In this document: one piece after another, positions 14,209 through 23,162 of the stretch
Layout: the number at the start of each line of letters is the position of its first letter
How positions within the stretch are numbered: the stretch's first letter is position 1
Assembly: GCA_037443425.1 (NCBI GenBank)
Contig: JBBIOI010000022.1
Span: 1 to 35,079, forward strand
Length of the DNA stretch: 35,079 bases
Direction: 5' to 3'
Origin: JBBIOI01 sp037443425
GTDB taxonomy: Bacteria > Desulfobacterota > BSN033 > UBA1163
Program-made: the position numbers and the translations under genes
Notes under the pieces: generated by a model
Databases searched by the model: none
Told to the model about the DNA's origin: nothing
The model's input: only the letters and a program-made list of their open reading frames with translations

Positions 14209-15573
14209 TCAAAAATTACTTTTATTCTTTGCCTTCTTTTCAAAACGATAAAGGGTCCTTGGATTAACCTTAAGTATCTCTGCAGCCAGTTTCTTATTCC
14301 CACGGGTTTCTTTTAAAATGGCACTGATATATTCAGCTTTTATATCATCCAGTGACTTTCTTTCTTTAATTCCTTTTTTTATAATTTCTGAAGAATCTTC
14401 CATGAGCTCTCGAGGAAAGTCATTAGGCATAAGATATTCCTGCTCGGCCATGATCACAGCCCTTTCTATCGCATTTTCTAATTCTCTAACATTTCCGGGC
14501 CAATTATATTCTAAGAGAATCTTCATAGCCTCGTTTGAAATTCCTTTAATATCCTTTTTAGTCTCCTTTGAGTATCTTTCAAGAAAATGGTAGGCCAGAA
14601 GTGGAATATCCTCCTTTCTGTCTTTTAAGTCAGGAAGAAAGATCGGGAAGACATTTAATCTGTAAAATAGATCTTCTCGGAATTCGCCTCTTTTCACAGC
14701 AGCTTCAAGGTCTATATTGGTAGCTGCTATCATTCGAACATCAACTTTAATCCTTTCTGTGCTCCCAACCTTTGTCAATTCCTTTTCTTGTAACACCCTT
14801 AAAAGTTTTACCTGAACTGAGGGAAGTGTATTGGATATTTCATCAAGGAATAATGTACCTCCATTTGCTTCTTCAAATAGCCCTTTTTTTGTCTGGATTG
14901 CCCCTGTAAACGCACCTTTTACATGCCCAAATAGTTCACTTTCAACTAAAGTCTCAGGGATTGCTCCACAATTAAATGGGATGAAGGGGCCTCCTGCCCT
15001 CGGACTATTATAATGAATAGCTTTCGCAACAAGCTCTTTGCCGGTTCCACTATTTCCATAGATAAGAACTGTACTATTACTCGGAGCAACCTTTTCAATA
15101 AGAGAGAATATATGCTGCATCTTTTTACTTTTACCGATAATATTACTAAACTCAAATCTTTTTCTTACCTCCATTCTAAGAAGACGGTTCTCTTGATAAA
15201 GAAGGGTCTCTTTATGAACCTTTGATATTCGAAGGAGAAGTTCTTTTAGGTCAACAGGTTTTGTTATATAATCATTTGCCCCAAGCTTTATTGCCTCAAC
15301 TGCTGTCTCGATTGACCCATAGGCTGTCATCATTATTATAGGGATTTCTGGCCTTACCCCTTTTAGCAATCTTATAAGGGACATACCATCCATTTCGGGC
15401 ATCATCAGGTCGGTAATCACTAAGTCGAAAACATCTTTTTCGATCTTTTCAATAGCTTGTTGACCGTTTGTAGCTATCTCTACTGAGTAACCTCCCATCT
15501 GAGTAAGTCCTCTTTTTAAAAAGTCACAGATATTTATCTCATCATCCACAACGAGTATTTTTAAATTATCCAT
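14209..15573 (-). CDS. NtrC-family sigma-54-dependent response regulator
   Basis: 454 residues from the chosen start. Order: receiver domain (acidic pair VDDE near the N-terminus, phospho-acceptor Asp in VITDLMMPEMDG, Lys in DYITKPVDL), AAA+ sigma-54 activation domain with Walker A GNSGTGKE and the sigma-54 contact loop GAFTGA, and a C-terminal Fis-type helix-turn-helix (KLAAEILKVNPRTLYRF). Once phosphorylated it would activate promoters used by sigma-54 RNA polymerase. The frame is open upstream to 15627, but ATG 15573 (MDNLKILVVDDE) fits the receiver domain start and has GGGAG about ten bases before it. The cognate kinase is not adjacent; the haem-type kinase upstream in the window is the nearest candidate. 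Confidence 0.92.
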   Translation of the reverse strand: MDNLKILVVDDEINICDFLKRGLTQMGGYSVEIATNGQQAIEKIEKDVFDLVITDLMMPEMDGMSLIRLLKGVRPEIPIIMMTAYGSIETAVEAIKLGANDYITKPVDLKELLLRISKVHKETLLYQENRLLRMEVRKRFEFSNIIGKSKKMQHIFSLIEKVAPSNSTVLIYGNSGTGKELVAKAIHYNSPRAGGPFIPFNCGAIPETLVESELFGHVKGAFTGAIQTKKGLFEEANGGTLFLDEISNTLPSVQVKLLRVLQEKELTKVGSTERIKVDVRMIAATNIDLEAAVKRGEFREDLFYRLNVFPIFLPDLKDRKEDIPLLAYHFLERYSKETKKDIKGISNEAMKILLEYNWPGNVRELENAIERAVIMAEQEYLMPNDFPRELMEDSSEIIKKGIKERKSLDDIKAEYISAILKETRGNKKLAAEILKVNPRTLYRFEKKAKNKSNF

Positions 15574-15747
15574 ATCCTTCCCATCTCCCAATATTTTCAG
15601 CTTACTTAATTTTAATGAAATAACCATTTAAGGTCAAATAAAATCTTTGGAGGATCAACTTTTTAAAGCTTGGAGAAAATCTTTTATTTTTGTTAAAATT
15701 TTTACATATGGGTCTATACCATACAGGATTTGTAAACAAAAAATGAG

Positions 15748-16773
15748 GTGTATATGGATGAAAGAATATTAATTGTGGATGATGAAGAGGTTATCTGTAA
15801 TATAATAGCCCACAGGTTGAGAAAAGAAGGATATCTCTGTGAAACGGCAAATAATGGTAAACAGGGGCTTAATCTATTTTATCGTGAAACCTTTTCATTG
15901 ATCATATCGGACATCAAAATGCCTGAAATGAATTGATTAGAACTTTTAAAAAAGGTTAAATCCATTTATCCCAAGGCGAGGTTTATAATTTTGACTGCAT
16001 ATCCAGATATAGGTTTAGCGGTTGATGCAATAAGGCTTGGTGCAAATGACTTTATAATAAAGCCTGCTGATCTTGAGCTTGTTGTATTCAGTGTAAAAAG
16101 AGTTCTTGAAGCCAAAAGACTCGAAGATGAAATAGAAAATTACCACAATCTTTTAGAAGAATTGGTAGAAGAGAGGACAAAGAAACTCAAACAAGCTTAC
16201 CAATATCTAAAGAGAAGCTACAAAGATTCGGTAAAGGTTTTAGTTGAAGCAATAGATGCAAAGGATCCATATACACGTGGTCACTCAGATCGTGTAAAAA
16301 GGATGAGTCTTGGAATTGCACGAAAGATGGGTTTTTCAGATGTACAACTGGAGATCATAGAATACGGTGCCCTTCTTCATGACATTGGAAAGATAGGAAT
16401 CAAGGATGAAATTCTACAAAAACAGGGCTCCCTAAGTGCTGAGGAATATCAGATAATACAAGATCATCCTCTTATTGGTGTTAAGATTGTTGAAGGGGTC
16501 GACTTTTTTAAGGATAAGATTCCCATGATTAGAAACCATCATGAACATTATGATGGCAGTGGTTATCCAGATGGGCTAAAAGGTGATGAAATCCCTATTG
16601 GCGCAAGGATTATTATGGTCCCTGATGCATTTGATGCTATGACAAGCTTAAGACCACATCGTAGTATAATGCCATTAGAGGACGTTATCTTTGAGCTTGA
16701 AAGATGCAAAGGGAAACAGTTTGATCCAGAAGTGGTGGAAATATTTTTAAAGGAGAAGATTTATAAATCATAG
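15748..16773 (+). pseudogene. Receiver/HD-GYP response regulator interrupted by one in-frame TGA
   Basis: A single frame of 342 codons (stop included) holds a receiver domain (VDDEEV; VISDIKMPEMN) and an HD-GYP cyclic-di-GMP phosphodiesterase domain with all hallmark residues (GHSDRV, LLHDIGKIGI, NHHEHYDGSGYPDGLKGDEIPIGARI). Codon 63 (15934-15936) is TGA where the conserved receiver motif MPEMNG requires Gly, so a single G-to-T change of GGA explains it. The reading frame is otherwise intact on both sides. No good restart follows; the HD-GYP part has only poor start codons such as TTG at 15991. It is either a recent nonsense mutation or an assembly/read error. The TGS GTPase gene starts 23 bases downstream. 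The divergent NtrC-type regulator lies upstream. Confidence 0.8.
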
Positions 16774-16796
16774 TAATCCTTTAAGGGGATATCAAA

Positions 16797-17783
16797 ATGC
16801 CAGCTAATCTTACTCCTGAATATTTAGAGGCAGAAGCAAAATTTAAACAGGCCAAAACTATCCCTGAAAAGATAAAGGCCCTTGAAGTGATGATGGCGGT
16901 TATCCCTAAACATAAGGGTACAGAAAAGATGCGTGCCCAGCTGAAAAGCAGGATGGCAAAGCTTAAGGAAGAATTAAACAGGAAACCTGTGATAGGAAGG
17001 GCTGAACAGGCCTTTAGTATTAAAAAGGAAGGGGCAGCGCAGGCCGTTCTTATCGGACTTCCAAATTCTGGAAAGTCAACCCTTTTCACAAAGATTACCA
17101 CTGCACAATCAGAGGTCGCAGACTATCCATTTACAACAAAGAAGCCTATACCTGGAATGATGAAATTTGAAAATATACAAATCCAGATAATTGATACACC
17201 CCCAATAAGTTTAGATCATATAGAGCCTGGATTTTCAAATCTAATAAGGAATGCTGATGTGTTAATAACTGTTGTTGATATAAGCGAGGATCCAGTTTTT
17301 CAGATGGAGATTATATTTGAGATATTAAAAGATATGAAAATTATGATAGGAAGTTATAATCCATCAACAGATCAGGAGATAGGCTGGGCCTACAAGAAGA
17401 CCATTTTAGTAGCAAATAAATGTGATGTAAAAAATGGTTTAGAAATCTATAAGCCTTTTGAGAACTCCTTTAAAGATAGATTTATAATCTTACCCATCTC
17501 TGCAAAACAGGATATGAATCTTGATGAGATTAAGAAGGAAGTTTATAAACTCCTTGACATTATCCGTGTCTATACAAAGGCACCTGGCAAAGAACCGGAT
17601 TTTGACGAACCTGTTATTCTTAAGAAAGGAAGTACAGTTGAAGATGTTGCCTTATCCATCCATAAAGACTTCGCAGCAAAGCTACGTTATGCAAGGATAT
17701 GGGGATCCGGGAAATTTGGAGGTCAGATGGTAAAGCGTGACTACAAGGTAAGCGAAGGGGACGTAGTTGAACTACATATATAA
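16797..17783 (+). CDS. TGS-domain GTPase of the DRG/Obg superfamily
   Basis: 328 residues. A helical N-terminus (about 1-75) precedes a G domain: G1 GLPNSGKST (87-95), switch segment YPFTTKKP, G3 DTPP (133-136, where most GTPases have DxxG), G4 NKCD (207-210) and G5 SAK (225-227). A TGS domain occupies about 250-328 (ILKKGSTVEDVALSIHKDF...YARIWGSGKFGGQMVKRDY). The architecture resembles archaeal/eukaryotic DRG proteins, which are ribosome-associated. The bacterial member here has no assigned role that I know of. The start has GGGGAT upstream. It follows the broken HD-GYP gene closely. Confidence 0.85.
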   Translation: MPANLTPEYLEAEAKFKQAKTIPEKIKALEVMMAVIPKHKGTEKMRAQLKSRMAKLKEELNRKPVIGRAEQAFSIKKEGAAQAVLIGLPNSGKSTLFTKITTAQSEVADYPFTTKKPIPGMMKFENIQIQIIDTPPISLDHIEPGFSNLIRNADVLITVVDISEDPVFQMEIIFEILKDMKIMIGSYNPSTDQEIGWAYKKTILVANKCDVKNGLEIYKPFENSFKDRFIILPISAKQDMNLDEIKKEVYKLLDIIRVYTKAPGKEPDFDEPVILKKGSTVEDVALSIHKDFAAKLRYARIWGSGKFGGQMVKRDYKVSEGDVVELHI

Positions 17784-17847
17784 CCATGAAATATAAAAAA
17801 TTTGTAATAATTGATAAGTAGATATAAAAGGGATAAAGACAAGTAGA

Positions 17848-18699
17848 ATGGATCGTAGATCTTTTTTAAAATGGTTCTTGGGACTTCACCTTTATCCGGT
17901 CATCCCCTTCTATTTGACTGAATCAAAGGCAATCGAACAGAGCGAATATAAAAAAGAATCAATAGCCGAATTCTTTAATGGTGAAGAACTCGAATATGAG
18001 ATAGGATTCTGGATATTTAACCATGTGGCCTCTGGAAGATTGAGTTTTAAGGCATTAGATAAAAAAGGACTTTATATGGCAACCCTTCAAGCTGAAACAA
18101 AGGGGCTTGCCGGATGGATCTCGAGATACCGAATAGATAGCTATCGTTCATTCATGGAAGAGATAGATGGAGGGAGAAGGCTAAGGTCTGTATCATTCGA
18201 AGAAGAGGTCAAGATTGGTAACAAGTTGAGACAAAGGAGTCATATATTTGATTATCAAAAAAGATTATGGATAAAAATTAGGAAAAAGAAAGATGGAACC
18301 CTCGAAAGAATAGAAGAGGAAATCCCGGCAGGCTTAATATACGATGATTTTATTACAGCATCTTATAATTTCAGGTATGGTGTTTATGGAAAGATTGATA
18401 GAGGTAAGAGATACATCGTCCCGACCTTTCCAAGAAAGGGATCTTCAAGTTATGAAGTGAGGGTTGCCTCAAAAGAGGAGGAAGAAAAGAAGAGGATAAG
18501 GGAGAAGAATAAGGATGGAAAGGAATTTTTCATTAAACTCTTTTTAGACCCAGATATTACCCATTCAAAAGAAGGATTGATAGAGGGATGGCTTTCTAAG
18601 GAATTCTTTCCTGTCGAAGGGATAATAAAAGATGTTATATTGTTTGGTGATGTTAGAGGAAGACTGATTAGAAAAAACCTTAATAAAATTAGAACCTGA
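17848..18699 (+). CDS. DUF3108-type exported protein with twin-arginine-like signal
   Basis: 283 residues. The N-terminus MDRRSFLKWFLG has a twin-arginine motif (RRSFLK) followed by a hydrophobic stretch, suggesting Tat export, possibly with membrane retention. The remainder resembles DUF3108 proteins (FNGEELEYEIGFWIFNHVASGRLSF; YRSFMEEIDGGRRLRSVSF; GVYGKIDRGKRYIVPTF), beta-rich envelope proteins of unknown function. The C-terminal region is strongly basic and acidic in blocks (KEEEEKKRIREKNKDGKE). It lies 64 bases after the TGS GTPase and 18 bases before the DUF4911 gene, in an apparent run of genes up to tldD. Confidence 0.65.
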   Translation: MDRRSFLKWFLGLHLYPVIPFYLTESKAIEQSEYKKESIAEFFNGEELEYEIGFWIFNHVASGRLSFKALDKKGLYMATLQAETKGLAGWISRYRIDSYRSFMEEIDGGRRLRSVSFEEEVKIGNKLRQRSHIFDYQKRLWIKIRKKKDGTLERIEEEIPAGLIYDDFITASYNFRYGVYGKIDRGKRYIVPTFPRKGSSSYEVRVASKEEEEKKRIREKNKDGKEFFIKLFLDPDITHSKEGLIEGWLSKEFFPVEGIIKDVILFGDVRGRLIRKNLNKIRT

Positions 18700-18717
18700 G
18701 AATTTTAACCTAAATTT

Positions 18718-18957
18718 ATGGATACACATTCTATATTTCTTAGAATAAAAAGAAAAGAGATTTCATACTTAAAATTTATCTTTGAATCCCACGAAGGGAT
18801 TGCTGTAGTTAGAACCAAAGATCCCAATGAGGCTATAGTAGAGCTAATGATTGCACCAGGCTGTGAAAGAGAAGTTGAAGAGGTGATAGAAAATCTACAT
18901 AGTGAGATAACGATAGAAAAAGTAAATCTAATACAAGAAGGGAAAAGGGATGTTTGA
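18718..18957 (+). CDS. Small DUF4911-type protein
   Basis: 79 residues with no signal or membrane helix. The pattern YLKFIFESHEGIAVVRTKD...VELMIAPGCEREVEEVIENL resembles DUF4911, a short alpha/beta protein of unknown function common in Deltaproteobacteria and Firmicutes. There is no clear ribosome site upstream. Its 3' end overlaps the start of tldD by 8 bases (ATG 18950, stop 18955-18957), so translation of the two is probably coupled, hinting at a shared role. Confidence 0.65.
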   Translation: MDTHSIFLRIKRKEISYLKFIFESHEGIAVVRTKDPNEAIVELMIAPGCEREVEEVIENLHSEITIEKVNLIQEGKRDV

Positions 18958-20380
18958 TAATATCTTGAGAAATATTTCAACTGAAAAGGTTCTTAAAAAC
19001 GCTCTAAGCGAAGGTGGTGAATTTTCTGATATCTTTTTTGAAAAGAGCTATTCAGTAAGCATTGTCTGTGAAGATAACCGGATTGAGAAGGTTATTTCAA
19101 ATTTTGATTTTGGGATTGGTATTAGAACAATCTTTGAAGGAAGAACATTCTATAGCTTTACTAATAGATTGAGTGAAAGAGAGCTTATTAATTTAGCTCA
19201 AATAATAAATGCCTCTATAAAAAAAGAGAAAAAGGGAGACTCGATTAAATATATTCCACCCCTATCAGAGATAAATCGTTTTTATGAGACTCCATCATCG
19301 CCTTCGTTGATAGAAAAAGATCCTAAAGGGATTTCAATAGGAGAAAAGGTATTAATGGTAAAAAGGGCAAATGACTCTGCACGAAAGATGGATCATCGTA
19401 TAAGACAGGTAAAAGTTATCTATAGGGATTCAATTCAATTTGTATCGATTGCTAATTCTGATGGGGTTTTTGTTGAGGGAGTAAGAAGTGGTATAGTGTT
19501 CTCTGTGCAAGTGGTATCCTCTGAAAATGGGGTCATCCAGACAGGTTATGAAGCAGTAGGTGGAACAATTGGCTTTGAATTGTTTGATACCTTTCCTCCA
19601 GAAGAAGTTGCTCGTATCTCAGCGAATAGGGCGCTCTTGATGTTAAAAGCAAGGAAGGCGCCAATGGGAAAAATGACTGTAGTCCTTTCAAGCCAGGCTG
19701 GAGGGACAATGATTCACGAGGCCATAGGTCATGGCCTTGAAGCCGACCTCGCACAGCAAGGGTTATCAGTCTATTCAAATAAAGTAGGTGAAAAAGTTGC
19801 CTCCCCCCTTATTACAGTGGTTGATGATCCTACAATACCAAAGAAAAGGGGATCCTATGCCTTTGACGATGAAGGGGTTCCTTCACGAAGAACTATCTTG
19901 GTAGAAGAAGGAATATTAAAAGGTTACCTTTATGACAGATTAACTGCTATGAAGGACGGTGTCAAATCAACAGGAAATGGAAGGCGTGAATCATACAGGC
20001 ATAAACCTATTCCGAGGATGAGTAATACGTTAATATTGCCAGGGAAAATGGATCCTGAGCAGATAATACACTCCGTTGAGAAAGGATTATATGTTAAAAA
20101 GATGGGAGGAGGACAGGTTAATACAGTCAATGGAGATTTTGTCTTTGAAGTAAACGAAGGATATATTATTGAAAAAGGGACTATAGGTGAACCTGTAAGG
20201 GGAGCAACCCTCATTGGTAATGGCCCTCGAGTACTTCAAGAGATTGATATGGTTGGAAATGACCTTGGTTTTGGAATAGGCACTTGTGGAAAGGATGGAC
20301 AGGGTGTCCCTGTATCTGATGGTCAACCAACCCTACGGATCCCTGAGATAGTCGTTGGAGGTTGTGAGCAACAGTATTAA
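18950..20380 (+). CDS. tldD: TldD-type zinc metalloprotease
   Basis: 476 residues, normal TldD length. The catalytic HEAIGH motif (His 256, Glu 257, His 260) binds zinc. TldD works with TldE/PmbA in Escherichia coli to degrade unfolded peptides and to mature peptide natural products and CcdA (family knowledge). Conserved C-terminal segments (GGGQVNTVNGDFVFEVNEGYIIEKG, GRRESYRHKPIPRMSNT) are present. No PmbA partner gene is visible in the window. It overlaps the upstream DUF4911 gene. Its TAA stop shares the palindrome TTAA with the convergent membrane protein gene, leaving no room for a terminator between them. Confidence 0.92.
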   Translation: MFDNILRNISTEKVLKNALSEGGEFSDIFFEKSYSVSIVCEDNRIEKVISNFDFGIGIRTIFEGRTFYSFTNRLSERELINLAQIINASIKKEKKGDSIKYIPPLSEINRFYETPSSPSLIEKDPKGISIGEKVLMVKRANDSARKMDHRIRQVKVIYRDSIQFVSIANSDGVFVEGVRSGIVFSVQVVSSENGVIQTGYEAVGGTIGFELFDTFPPEEVARISANRALLMLKARKAPMGKMTVVLSSQAGGTMIHEAIGHGLEADLAQQGLSVYSNKVGEKVASPLITVVDDPTIPKKRGSYAFDDEGVPSRRTILVEEGILKGYLYDRLTAMKDGVKSTGNGRRESYRHKPIPRMSNTLILPGKMDPEQIIHSVEKGLYVKKMGGGQVNTVNGDFVFEVNEGYIIEKGTIGEPVRGATLIGNGPRVLQEIDMVGNDLGFGIGTCGKDGQGVPVSDGQPTLRIPEIVVGGCEQQY

Positions 20381-21678
20381 TCTGAACTTAATATTTCTAA
20401 TCTAACCTTCGAAATCCTTTGACCGAACATCTCCACAATACTTAGTCTCTTTCCATCCATTTCTATTTCATCTCCAACCTGAGGAATTCGCTGAAGTGCC
20501 GTCATTAAAAAACCACCAAGGGTTTCATATTCAGGAGATTCAGGCAGTGAGATATTATAATCCTCTTTGAGATCCCTTAGACTTATTGAGGCATCAATCA
20601 TTAACGTTCCATCTTTCAATTGAAGAACAGGACTTTCTATGTCATACTCATCTCTAATCTCACCGACAAGCTCCTCAAGTAGATCCTCGATTGTGACAAG
20701 ACCTGATATCCCCCCATACTCATCTACAAGCAGGGCCATATGAGTCCTTCGTTTTTGCATCTCTCCCAAGAGTAAACTTAGCTTCATTGTTTCAGGAATG
20801 AAAAATGGTGGTTTTATGATCTTTCTAATATCGACTTGCCCTGGCCTATTTAGAAGTGTAAAAAAATCCTTTGCATGCAGGACACCACGAATGTCTTGAA
20901 GATCCTTTCCATATACAGGATAACGTGAAAATTGTTCTTCCTCTATAATTGTTTTTATCTCTTCAGGCGTCTTATCTATTTGGATAGCAACGATCTGCGT
21001 TATTGGAACCATTACCTCTTTTGCTGACATGTCAGTAAATTCAAATACACGCTGGAGAATCTTTTCCTCTACAGGTTCAAATACACCATGCTTTCCTCCT
21101 TCTTTTATAAGCATTCTCACTTCTTCTTCGGTTATATACGCCCTATCTGTGAAAGGTCTTCTGCCAAAAGGACTAAGCACCAGCGAGGTGCTAAATGTAA
21201 GAAGTTTTACAAAGATATAAAAAACCTTAGAAAATATATCTATGCTTCTTGCTGTCCATAGTCCTACTTTTTCAGGATGCATTAGTGCAATCGATTTCGG
21301 TACAAGCTCTCCAAATATTACAGAAAAATATGTAATCAAAATAACGACAATACCAATAGCAATTGGTTCTGCTCCAACTGATATAATTCTTAGAGGGATC
21401 ATCTCAAGGGCAGGTTTTATTACCTTAATTGCCGTGGCCCCGCCAATTGCTGAGGCTAAGGCACTTATACCTGTTATTCCGATCTGAATGGTGGCAAGAA
21501 AACGATCAGGTTCTTGTTTCAGTTTTAAAAGGAATTTTGCACTTCTCCTGCCATTTTCAACCATTTGTTGAATAAGACTTTTTCTTGCTGTTACAACAGC
21601 AATCTCTGTACCCGCCAAGTATCCATTTAAAAATATAAGGAGACCTATAAGAAATATCTCTCCCAAAACATCTTGCAT
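20377..21678 (-). CDS. CNNM/CorC-HlyC family membrane protein (DUF21 + CBS pair)
   Basis: 433 residues. N-terminal DUF21 membrane domain with about four hydrophobic segments (from GEIFLIGLLIFLNGYLAG to LLTFSTSLVLSP), a tandem CBS regulatory domain (VMVPITQIVAIQIDKT; ALLVDEYGGISGLVTIEDLLEELVGEI) and the C-terminal CorC/HlyC transporter-associated domain (YETLGGFLMTALQRIPQVGDEIE). Such proteins are linked to Mg2+/Co2+ efflux or resistance; the old name hemolysin is not supported by function. The gene begins about 80 bases after the aminotransferase gene on the same strand, with AAGGAGGAT as ribosome site, so the two may be co-transcribed. Confidence 0.88.
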   Translation of the reverse strand: MQDVLGEIFLIGLLIFLNGYLAGTEIAVVTARKSLIQQMVENGRRSAKFLLKLKQEPDRFLATIQIGITGISALASAIGGATAIKVIKPALEMIPLRIISVGAEPIAIGIVVILITYFSVIFGELVPKSIALMHPEKVGLWTARSIDIFSKVFYIFVKLLTFSTSLVLSPFGRRPFTDRAYITEEEVRMLIKEGGKHGVFEPVEEKILQRVFEFTDMSAKEVMVPITQIVAIQIDKTPEEIKTIIEEEQFSRYPVYGKDLQDIRGVLHAKDFFTLLNRPGQVDIRKIIKPPFFIPETMKLSLLLGEMQKRRTHMALLVDEYGGISGLVTIEDLLEELVGEIRDEYDIESPVLQLKDGTLMIDASISLRDLKEDYNISLPESPEYETLGGFLMTALQRIPQVGDEIEMDGKRLSIVEMFGQRISKVRLEILSSD

Positions 21679-21757
21679 GAGATCCTCCTTTTTATTTCTG
21701 AAAAGATTACAAAAGAGAAGAAAAAGAAAAGAGAAGACATCAATGAATTTGATATTC

Positions 21758-22924
21758 TTAAAAATTAATCCTTCTTAACCTTTCGATTGCCTCTTTTATT
21801 AAAGATTCCTCAACCGTTATCGTCATTCTGATATAGCCCTCTCCAAAGTCTCCAAAGCCATTTCCTGGGGTGACAACAATACCTGCCCTTTCAAGCAAAA
21901 TCGTAGTAAACTGGGTTGAGCTATACCCATTTGGCACTCGTATCCATAGATAGAATGTGGCTCGAGGTCTTTCCACCTCAAGACCTATCTCCTTTAAACC
22001 ATTCACCATTATGTCCCTTCTCCGCTCATAGATTCTAATAATCTCTTCAACAGGTGTTTCAAAATTGGTCAAGGCCTCAATCCCTGCCTCTTGAATTGCC
22101 TGGAATAATCCAGAATCAATATTGGTCTTGACCCTTCCAAGCCCTGATATAATCTCCTGTCGACCCACAGCAAATCCTATCCTCCAGCCTGTCATATTAA
22201 ATGTTTTGGAGAGGCTATGAAATTCAATCCCTACCTCCTTTGCACCATCGACCTCAAAAATACTTGGAGGTCTATACCCGTCAAAAGCTACCTCAGAGTA
22301 GGCAGCATCATGACAAACAATTATTTGATGCCTTTGTGCAAAAGAAACCACTTCTTCAAAAAAGGATCTCTCAGCAATTGCGGCCGTGGGATTATTTGGA
22401 TAATTGATGAAGAGAATCCTTGTCTTTTCTAAGACATCTTTTGGTATCTCTGAAAGATTCGGTAAAAAATTGTTCTCTTTCCTTAAGGGTATAAAGTAAG
22501 GTATTCCACCTGCAAAAAGGGTCGAGACACGATAAACTGGATAGCCTGGATTTGGCACAAGCACATAATCACCAGGATCTACAAAGGCGAGTGGTATATG
22601 AGCGATACCTTCTTTTGAGCCAATCAGGGCAATGATTTCTCTATCAGGATCAAACCTTATACCAAACCTTCTAAAAAACCATTGTGCCACAGCCTCCCTA
22701 AACTCTTTCATTCCTTCATAAGAAGGATATCTGTGATTTTTTGGATCTTCGGATGCCTTTTTCAATCTTTCTATAATGGGTTTGGGTGTGGGGAGATCAG
22801 GGTCGCCTATGCCAAAATCTATAAGGCTTATACCTTTTTTCTTCATCTCCTCCTTTTTCCTATCTATTTCTGCAAATAGATAAGGAGGTATCTGTCCAAT
22901 TCGCTTTGCCATCTCAATCTTCAT
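21758..22924 (-). CDS. dapL: LL-diaminopimelate aminotransferase (DapL-type)
   Basis: 388 residues, class I/II PLP aminotransferase fold. PLP lysine in SLSKTFNMTGWRIGF, with FINYPNNPTAA and the aspartate in CHDAAYSEVAFDGY. The opening (AKRIGQIPPYLFAEIDRKK) and GIGDPDLPTPKPIIERL match the DapL group, which converts tetrahydrodipicolinate and glutamate to LL-diaminopimelate in one step for lysine and peptidoglycan synthesis, bypassing the DapC/D/E acylation route. Related aminotransferases with other substrates look similar, so the exact substrate is probable, not certain. The start has AAAGGAAA nearby. It is the first gene of a possible two-gene minus-strand unit. Confidence 0.8.
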   Translation of the reverse strand: MKIEMAKRIGQIPPYLFAEIDRKKEEMKKKGISLIDFGIGDPDLPTPKPIIERLKKASEDPKNHRYPSYEGMKEFREAVAQWFFRRFGIRFDPDREIIALIGSKEGIAHIPLAFVDPGDYVLVPNPGYPVYRVSTLFAGGIPYFIPLRKENNFLPNLSEIPKDVLEKTRILFINYPNNPTAAIAERSFFEEVVSFAQRHQIIVCHDAAYSEVAFDGYRPPSIFEVDGAKEVGIEFHSLSKTFNMTGWRIGFAVGRQEIISGLGRVKTNIDSGLFQAIQEAGIEALTNFETPVEEIIRIYERRRDIMVNGLKEIGLEVERPRATFYLWIRVPNGYSSTQFTTILLERAGIVVTPGNGFGDFGEGYIRMTITVEESLIKEAIERLRRINF

Positions 22925-23102
22925 AATCGATTTCCTTTCTTTAAATTAATCTACAATATGATTTAAATATTAATTATTTTCTAAATGGAATTCAAGAGAA
23001 TCTTTTTAAATAAAAGCATCTAAAATTCTTTGATAAATTCTCATAAAAGTTTCGCAAACCATCAGGGCATGGATGATGAAAAAATTTTTCTTAGCCTTTT
23101 AG

Positions 23103-23131
23103 TTGACATCAAATCCTCTACCTATCATAAT
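23103..23131 (+). promoter_or_regulatory. Predicted sigma-70 promoter of the BamD-LptA fusion gene
   Basis: TTGACA (23103-23108) and CATAAT (23126-23131) are separated by exactly 17 bases, a near-consensus promoter. Transcription would begin near 23138, so the TTG at 23103 that opens the long frame cannot be the translation start. The rest of the 22925-23102 gap shows nothing I can name. Confidence 0.6.
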
Positions 23132-23162
23132 TATGTTTAACAAAGGTATGCTTATTAAGACA

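Noticed and set aside
14028..14303. 91-codon frame across repeat copy D and the end of the sigma-54 regulator
   Set aside because: It covers non-coding repeat sequence and the regulator 3' end in another frame, and has no family resemblance.
15748..16773. TGA at 15934 as recoded glycine or selenocysteine
   Set aside because: Other genes in the window end with TGA (dctQ, livG, the leader peptide), so TGA is not a Gly codon here. No stem-loop like a SECIS is seen just after the codon, and the position is a conserved Gly in a receiver domain, not a redox site.
23103..23162. TTG at 23103 as start of the BamD-LptA gene
   Set aside because: This TTG is part of a near-perfect -35 box, with its -10 box at 23126; transcription would begin after it. 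The lipoprotein signal starts at 23163 (or 23148).
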